Assembly: GCA_005877695.1 (NCBI GenBank)
Contig: VBOA01000010.1
Location: 11,965-74,898 of the forward strand
From: Gammaproteobacteria bacterium
GTDB taxonomy: Bacteria > Pseudomonadota > Gammaproteobacteria > Diplorickettsiales > Diplorickettsiaceae
DNA: 62,934 bases
Reading direction: 5' to 3'
Position numbers and translations under genes: made by a program. Below are positions 55,863 through 62,934 of this stretch, piece by piece. Below the pieces are notes generated by a model that was not told where the DNA came from, ran no database searches, and saw nothing but the letters and a program-made list of their open reading frames with translations. Position 1 is the stretch's first letter. Every line of letters begins with the position of its first letter.

Positions 55863-57521
55863 ATGAAAATTGAAAAGTTTGATGAATTATTAAATGATTA
55901 TAATTCAAGATTAAATAAAATTTCTAAAGATGATATTACCTATAAAATTAATCTCGAAAATTCAACGAAAATTTTTTTTAAAAAAATAAATAAAATAGAT
56001 AAAAATCGAATATATTTTTACTTTCAAAATATAAGCAAAGAAAATATCAATAAAAATGAAATCCAGCGAGATGCTTTAGATTATTTAATTTTATTAACTA
56101 TTAAAAATAAGCCTATTATTGATCTGTTAGAAAATTTTTTTCCTGAATATCTTGAGAACGAATCCACACCTAAGTCTAGTTGGATAATAATGCATTGGTT
56201 GCAGGTATTTATTTCTTTTTTTATAAAACCTAAACCAAAGCTTCGTAATTTAATAGAGGCTAAACGAATATTAAATATTCTAAGAGATATGCAAAATCGA
56301 TTAGCAAACACTAAAAATTATTTATTAAAAGTTGATTTGGAAAGAAATTCTTATAAAGCTTTATCTATTATTAGAGAAAAAATTTTTGAAGATAAAATTC
56401 GCCCTTTAATTTATAGATCGCTCGATGAGGAATATTTTATCAAAGTATGGGAAGCATCCTACAAAACGAAACTATATAATGAAAATAATATTACTATTTC
56501 TGACAAATGCAAAGAAAATGCAGATATAGATATTTTGCTTAAGTATCTAGACTATAGAATTAAAGCCCTTTTAGACTCCAATGAAAAAAAAATACTTTCG
56601 AAAGAATTAACGTCTTTAAAATATTTAGTTTATCAAGAAAAATTTTCTTTATTTGAAGAAAAGGTAAATGCATTAAAAAATTCTATTAAAAAAAATTTGA
56701 TTTATAACAATGCCTTTAAAATAATGGGTATCTATAATCTAATTGAAGGCATTAAGCAACGACTCAAGCTAATATGTGAAGATAATAATGATCCAAGTTA
56801 TGATGGCTCTAATCATTTAACCAAGTTTGTTGAGTTAATAAATTTATCTATTGGTAAAATTCAATTTTACTATGAATGTCATAGGAAAAATTTAGATAAG
56901 CAATATGAATTTTGTTTTGAAAACAGCACTAATTTTTATAATATTTTAAATCATTTAGAAACGCTTCTTTATACCAATAAAAATTTATTTTTTCATTTCA
57001 CAAATCAAAAATTTGATAATGCAACTTATGCTTCATTATCTACGGCCTTGGGTAACCTGACAAAATTGGCTAAAGAACTTGAAAGTTGTGCTCTAAATAT
57101 CGATCCTAAACCTTTAAAAATAGACATGATTAAGTTGAGTCAATTTATTTTAAACGAAGTTTTATTTTTGAGCACTGAATTAAGTAAAGAAATGGAAAAT
57201 GCTCCTTTTATATTTTACTCTGATGAAGAATCTGCAGTGGATGCAAGAGAGAATGATGAGGACGATTCTGAATGGGATGATAATGGATCGGATATTTCCG
57301 ATACTTTGAGTCTGAATGTAGAGCAACATTCGCAGGGTTTAGGAGAAGAAAGCCCATTGACTAACTTAGATTATCAGTCCGACAGCGGTATTTCAGATGT
57401 AGAAGAATTTAACCTAAGTCATAATATATTATCAAATTATCCGCATGCTTCATTATTTAAGAAAACATCCATTAAAGATGCTCCAATGATCAACATAGAG
57501 AGTATTTCCCAACAAATTTAA
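55863..57521 (+). CDS. Large orphan helical protein, candidate effector
   Basis: Function not recognised. The 552 residues are extremely Lys/Asn/Ile-rich and mostly helical. A short hydrophobic stretch, WIIMHWLQVFISFFI, lies at 107-121. Residues 373-422 (KNLFFHF to LNIDPKPLKIDM) resemble segments of the 152-aa orphan and of the kinase-like protein at 1437. The tail from about 463 is acidic (runs of Asp/Glu) and ends in a polar Ser-rich part with DSGISD. No signal peptide. A -35 TTGACA at 55793-55798 stands upstream, though no convincing -10 is paired with it. Codon use is markedly more AT than fadD. Effector role is inferred. Confidence 0.6.
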   Translation: MKIEKFDELLNDYNSRLNKISKDDITYKINLENSTKIFFKKINKIDKNRIYFYFQNISKENINKNEIQRDALDYLILLTIKNKPIIDLLENFFPEYLENESTPKSSWIIMHWLQVFISFFIKPKPKLRNLIEAKRILNILRDMQNRLANTKNYLLKVDLERNSYKALSIIREKIFEDKIRPLIYRSLDEEYFIKVWEASYKTKLYNENNITISDKCKENADIDILLKYLDYRIKALLDSNEKKILSKELTSLKYLVYQEKFSLFEEKVNALKNSIKKNLIYNNAFKIMGIYNLIEGIKQRLKLICEDNNDPSYDGSNHLTKFVELINLSIGKIQFYYECHRKNLDKQYEFCFENSTNFYNILNHLETLLYTNKNLFFHFTNQKFDNATYASLSTALGNLTKLAKELESCALNIDPKPLKIDMIKLSQFILNEVLFLSTELSKEMENAPFIFYSDEESAVDARENDEDDSEWDDNGSDISDTLSLNVEQHSQGLGEESPLTNLDYQSDSGISDVEEFNLSHNILSNYPHASLFKKTSIKDAPMINIESISQQI

Positions 57522-57582
57522 GTGATATAATTCAAATGCCATAGAATAGCTTAAACTCGGTTTGCTGTAGTTATATTTATTT

Positions 57583-59028
57583 TCAAAATGGTCCCACCGG
57601 AAACATGGGAATATCCAATTTATTTTTTGGAAAACGAACTTCAACTTGTAATCCAGTACCTATTTCGGGTGTATCTAATGAGATTGATCCCTTATGTAAT
57701 TTTGCTATTTGTTCTACAATAGCAAGCCCTAAGCCACTACCCTGTGCATTCGTTCCTAAGACTCGGAAAAAACGCTCGAATACGCGTGTGCGTAATTTGT
57801 TGGGAATACCCGGTCCGTTATCTATGACTTGCAAGATGATAGAATCAAGTTTATTAAAAATAAGTACCTTGATAAGTCCTCCAACCGGTGTATATCGTAT
57901 AGCGTTATCGACTAGGTTACGGATTAATACGTGTAAACCTGTGGTATTACCGAGTAACATATAGTCGGCTTCTTTTGCGATTAATTCAATTTCTATCTGC
58001 TTAAGAAGTGCTTGTGGGACTAATTGGGCAATGACTTCAGCCGCTATACGTGATAAGTTTACTTGTATAAAGTGTTCCGGCATGATGGTTTCTGGACTTA
58101 AGCGGCACAAGGTGAGTAATTGCTGGACGACATGAGAGCAACGATCAACACTTGCAATGACTTGTTTTAAATGCCTATAGCATTCTTGTGGATCGGTCGT
58201 TTTGAGTGCTACCTGCGCTTGAGTTTTTAAAGCAGCGAGAGGTGTATGTAATTCATGAGCGGCATCAGCAGCAAAGCGTTGTTCACGTTCAAAAGCTTGT
58301 TGTAAACGTAAAAACAGTTTATTTAACTCATCCACTAAAGGACTTATTTCTACAGGAACTTCGTTTAAATCAACGGGATCTAAGTGATCAACAGCGCGCT
58401 CAGCCATTTCTTTAGCAAAAAAACGGATACTTTTTAATCCGCTACCGATGATAAGCCAAATAAACATTCCTGATAACGGGTAAATAAAAAGTGTAAGATA
58501 AGTATCACTGACTAACATGTCATGGATCATGGTATGACGTGCTGAGTATTGTTCTGCTAAGACTAAAATGACACCACGTTGACTATCGTAAATGGTAAAA
58601 GTACGCCATTTTTGGCCGTTGATCACTTTATCGCTGAGCCCCGGTTTGTTGATGAGTGGTGTTGTCGGTGCTTTCTCTGAACTTAATAACAACTTGCCAT
58701 CACCATCCCATAATTGAAATTTATAGCGTAATTGCTTATTGGTGATATCAACTATTTTTAGATGAGAATTAAAAAAGGCGTTTTTTGGAATATTACCTTT
58801 ATTGAGTTGTGATTGAACGACTCTAAGTGTTGCAGGTGTTAAAAAGCGTGGATTATTAGTAATGGTTTTAAGCAATGAACCCGTTTCTACCAATAAATTA
58901 TCTAAACCCACATTAATAGCTTGGGTATCTATATAGTAGTTACCAAAGGCAGTGATGATGATAGTCGCGACAACCGTACTTAATAGATTAAATAATAAAA
59001 AGCGTCTAATCGAAAAGATAGTAAACAT
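57583..59028 (-). CDS. Sensor histidine kinase (QseC/PmrB type)
   Basis: Inner-membrane kinase of 481 aa. Two membrane helices (about 10-30 and 165-188) flank a periplasmic region of about 130 residues. HAMP-like segment, then H-box FAADAAHELHTPLAAL, N-box LIRNLVDNAIRYTP, D/F/G boxes VIDNGPGIP, FERFF and GSGLGLAIV. The start shares its A with the stop of the response regulator (TAATG), so both are coupled. The periplasmic loop shows no obvious ferric-iron ExxE motif, so the signal is unknown. Confidence 0.9.
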   Translation of the reverse strand: MFTIFSIRRFLLFNLLSTVVATIIITAFGNYYIDTQAINVGLDNLLVETGSLLKTITNNPRFLTPATLRVVQSQLNKGNIPKNAFFNSHLKIVDITNKQLRYKFQLWDGDGKLLLSSEKAPTTPLINKPGLSDKVINGQKWRTFTIYDSQRGVILVLAEQYSARHTMIHDMLVSDTYLTLFIYPLSGMFIWLIIGSGLKSIRFFAKEMAERAVDHLDPVDLNEVPVEISPLVDELNKLFLRLQQAFEREQRFAADAAHELHTPLAALKTQAQVALKTTDPQECYRHLKQVIASVDRCSHVVQQLLTLCRLSPETIMPEHFIQVNLSRIAAEVIAQLVPQALLKQIEIELIAKEADYMLLGNTTGLHVLIRNLVDNAIRYTPVGGLIKVLIFNKLDSIILQVIDNGPGIPNKLRTRVFERFFRVLGTNAQGSGLGLAIVEQIAKLHKGSISLDTPEIGTGLQVEVRFPKNKLDIPMFPVGPF

Positions 59029-59702
59029 TAATTATTTTCCTTTTCTGCCATATAACCCACGCCACGTATTGTTCGAATAAAATGGGTATCGACTAATTTT
59101 TTGCGTAGATTGTGGACGTGTACTTCTAATGTATTACTATCAATTTCATCATCCCAGCCATAAAGACATTGATTAAGTGAATCACGTGAAACAACATGAC
59201 CAGGGTTTTCTAATAACTTTTGTAATAAACTAAATTCACGACGAGACAGACTAATAGCCTGTCCTTTAAGTGTGACAGAAAACGAACTAGGATCTAATTC
59301 GATATTGCGATACGTCAAGAGCGGGGCAGCGCGATTACTGGAAAATCGGCGTTGTAAAGCACGAATTCTGGCAGATAGTTCATCGAGCTCTAAAAGAGAC
59401 TTAGATAAGTAATCGTCAGCACCACTATCTAATCCTTTTACTTTATCTTCGATGGTGTGACGTGCTGTCAAGATGAGTACAGGTGTAGTAATGCCTGCTG
59501 CGCGCATCTCGCGTAGGACAGTTAATCCGGGGAGACCCGGTAAATTTAGATCAAGTAGGATGACATCAAATGTTTCTGTTTTGATAGAACTTAAAGCGGT
59601 TCGACCATCAGTCAGCCAGTCAACAGTATAGCCATACTGTTTTAGACCTTTGTGAATTCCATCACCTAATGCACCATCATCTTCAACTAATAGGATACGC
59701 AT
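59028..59702 (-). CDS. OmpR-family response regulator (QseB/PmrA type)
   Basis: A 224-aa regulator. Receiver domain MRILLVEDD, phospho-acceptor Asp in VILLDLNLPGLPG (about D51), Thr in LILTARHT, Lys in the DDYLSKSL region, then the winged-helix C-domain (LSRREFSLLQKLLENPGHVVS, RTIRGVGYM). Start is ATG 59702, with GAGG upstream; ATG 59714 is in frame but lacks an SD. In Coxiella the PmrA regulator is often annotated QseB, so this could be the one acting on the PmrA-box-like sites in this window. Confidence 0.9.
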   Translation of the reverse strand: MRILLVEDDGALGDGIHKGLKQYGYTVDWLTDGRTALSSIKTETFDVILLDLNLPGLPGLTVLREMRAAGITTPVLILTARHTIEDKVKGLDSGADDYLSKSLLELDELSARIRALQRRFSSNRAAPLLTYRNIELDPSSFSVTLKGQAISLSRREFSLLQKLLENPGHVVSRDSLNQCLYGWDDEIDSNTLEVHVHNLRKKLVDTHFIRTIRGVGYMAEKENN

Positions 59703-59736
59703 AGTTTGCCTCATTATTGTTATTTTTATATTCAGC

Positions 59737-59754
59737 TCGCATTTGAAGATGCGA
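59737..59754. promoter_or_regulatory. Hairpin upstream of the response regulator
   Basis: TCGCAT (59737-59742) and ATGCGA (59749-59754) pair around six bases. On the + strand a run of seven T follows at 59758-59764, which resembles a terminator, but no + strand gene precedes it. On the minus strand it would lie in the regulator's leader. Confidence 0.35.
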
Positions 59755-59975
59755 CGATTTTTTTATTGTCGGGGATTAATTAATACAATCACATTGCCAA
59801 TTTGTAAAAAATACCTTGTTGGTCAATCTCGTTCAAAACCTCCATCAGGCTTAGAGCCTATCGATGCATTAATATTGGGGCTATAAAATCATGCTAATCC
59901 ATATAAATTTTTTGGCCAAATTAAAAGCATAGGCAAATAATGTCAATTCAAGTGGCCAGTCTCAAATGAATCTTT

Positions 59976-59992
59976 ATTACCAAAAAGGTAAT
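59976..59992 (-). terminator. Weak stem-loop after ligA
   Basis: ATTACC and GGTAAT pair around five bases, immediately after the ligA stop on the minus strand. No T-run follows, so it may be only a 3' protective stem. The rest of the 279-bp gap 59715-59993 shows nothing that I can call. Confidence 0.3.
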
Positions 59993-59993
59993 T

Positions 59994-62115
<2,122 letters not shown>

Positions 62116-62139
<24 letters not shown>

Positions 62140-62802
62140 ATTCTCGCGGCTCGCTGCCAAGCGTCCTAGTGTTTGATCATAATAACCGTTAAGATCATTA
62201 ATCGGCTGTAATTGTTTATCACAAAGTACACCGTCTAGATCTTGGGCGAGGGTTTGTACTGTTTCCCACATTAAATCAAATGCCGTCACTGCAGATTTTA
62301 CGTTACAAATTGGCATAAATAGACACAACCCGGGGCAAATTATTTCTCCAATATTATCTAAATCAAATGTTCCAGGCTCAATAGCAGAGGCGAGACTAAA
62401 CAAAAGTTCTTTTTTGTTTAGAGGATCAGCATAAAAATGAAAAATATTCATTTTGCCGTAATGGAAACCAGTGCTGGTTAGTGTTTGGATGAGTTCATAC
62501 CCTTGAAAAGGTCTTTGGGGGGGAGCCATTAATTGTAAAATAATATAATTATCAATGTCATATTGGACCGTCGAATTGCTGGTGGTTGGGTTTTCTTTAA
62601 GGTTTGATTTAGTCAAAGTAGGTTCGAGTCGGGAGGTGGGCGGCTCAACTTTGGAGAAAGGTTCTGCAATGGGATCATTGTTATTTAAATTATTTTTTTC
62701 TTTTTTACTTCGAAAATTCCCATGCCAAATAATAAGTATTAAACCAAAAACGCCAAGAAAAATAATGCTAGGTAAAATAATGAGTAAGTAGTCAATGTCC
62801 AT
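62116..62802 (-). CDS. zipA: Cell division protein ZipA
   Basis: Membrane anchor for FtsZ, 228 aa. One N-terminal membrane helix (residues 5-26), a short charged/proline linker (about 30-80) and a C-terminal FtsZ-binding domain with QLMAPPQRPFQGYELIQTL and GMNIFHFY-like strand (KMNIFHFYADP). It begins within the stop codon of smc (TAATG). The last residues (SRENETTGVLT) lie in repeat copy C, suggesting that the repeat was inserted at or replaced the original C-terminus. Shorter than E. coli ZipA because of a short linker. Confidence 0.88.
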
Positions 62803-62934
62803 TATAGGGATTCCTCGGTCATAGCGATGGCTTTTTCTAGATCGACAGCAACCATTCGTGATACACCCGGTTCATGCATAGTTACACCTGCTAAATGATG
62901 GGCCATTTCAATCGCTACTTTATTATGGCTAATA
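62802..62934 (-). CDS. smc: Chromosome segregation protein SMC (C-terminal end)
   Basis: Only the final 44 codons are in the window. [21 protein letters not shown] then [14 protein letters not shown] is the SMC C-terminal D-loop/H-loop region that completes the ATPase head. The stop TAA overlaps the zipA ATG. smc-zipA-ligA is the known gammaproteobacterial order. The N-terminal part lies beyond the window. Confidence 0.9.
   Translation of the reverse strand, partial: ISHNKVAIEMAHHLAGVTMHEPGVSRMVAVDLEKAIAMTEESL

Overview
This is an AT-rich chromosomal segment of a gammaproteobacterium. The best match is the Legionellales, probably Coxiellaceae of the Rickettsiella/Diplorickettsia type. That placement is inferred from gene content and protein style; no search was run. 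The pointers are a full gammaproteobacterial housekeeping set (ssrS-ygfA, ygfB-pepP-ubiH-ubiI, smc-zipA-ligA, thrS-infC-rpmI-rplT, yejM/lapC, fis), a broken ankyrin-repeat gene, several very AT-rich orphan genes that look like host-directed effectors, an M60/enhancin-like metalloprotease, and a PmrAB/QseBC-type two-component pair.

Layout: 1-1437 holds an orphan with protein-kinase-like catalytic residues, cut by the window edge. 1565-9551 holds ispB and the rpsF-rpsR-DUF2232-rplI-dnaB-alr-lipoprotein run, then dacB. 9585-16642 holds ygfA with a clear 6S RNA just upstream, and ygfB-pepP-ubiH-malic enzyme-ubiI, the last four tightly linked. 16624-19118 holds an orphan with a PmrA-box-like promoter, gmhB and radA. 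19194-25780 is a surface-polysaccharide island: two glycosyltransferases, galE and two proteins sharing an uncharacterised FSREG/DIGW module, one of them fused to a HAD phosphatase domain. 26039-34912 holds tRNA-Met, yejM, fis, dsbD, an ankyrin pseudogene, an EamA transporter and parC. 35077-37482 holds a PagL-like lipid A deacylase and the M60 protease. 37838-46255 holds rpmE, an MFS transporter, aspC, uvrB, tRNA-Val and the thrS-infC-rpmI-rplT operon, with infC starting at ATT. 46424-47242 is a probable mono-ADP-ribosyltransferase. 47219-50089 holds recR-ybaB-dnaX-ffs-tRNA-Ser, all on the minus strand. 50367-55708 holds prfC, a decayed hybrid histidine kinase, minC and fadD. 55863-57521 is a large orphan. 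57583-62934 holds the two-component pair, ligA, zipA and the end of smc.

How the parts fit: most of the window is core translation, replication, repair and envelope biology. The accessory genes are single insertions between conserved operons. Two of them, the 1437 kinase-like gene and the 17082 orphan, carry YTTAAK-N5-YTTAAK-type boxes exactly 10 nt upstream of a plausible -10. This is the arrangement expected of PmrA-controlled type IV effectors, and a PmrA/QseB-like regulator is encoded at 59028-59702. The kinase-like protein, the 152-aa orphan and the 552-aa orphan also appear to share a helical segment. These links are the most promising new biology here and are inferences from reading, not from database comparison.

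Sequence-quality caveat: the frameshifts in the two broken genes (30598-31590 and 51999-53230) mostly lie in homopolymer runs, so sequencing error is possible. The hybrid kinase, however, also carries substitutions at its catalytic His and Asn.
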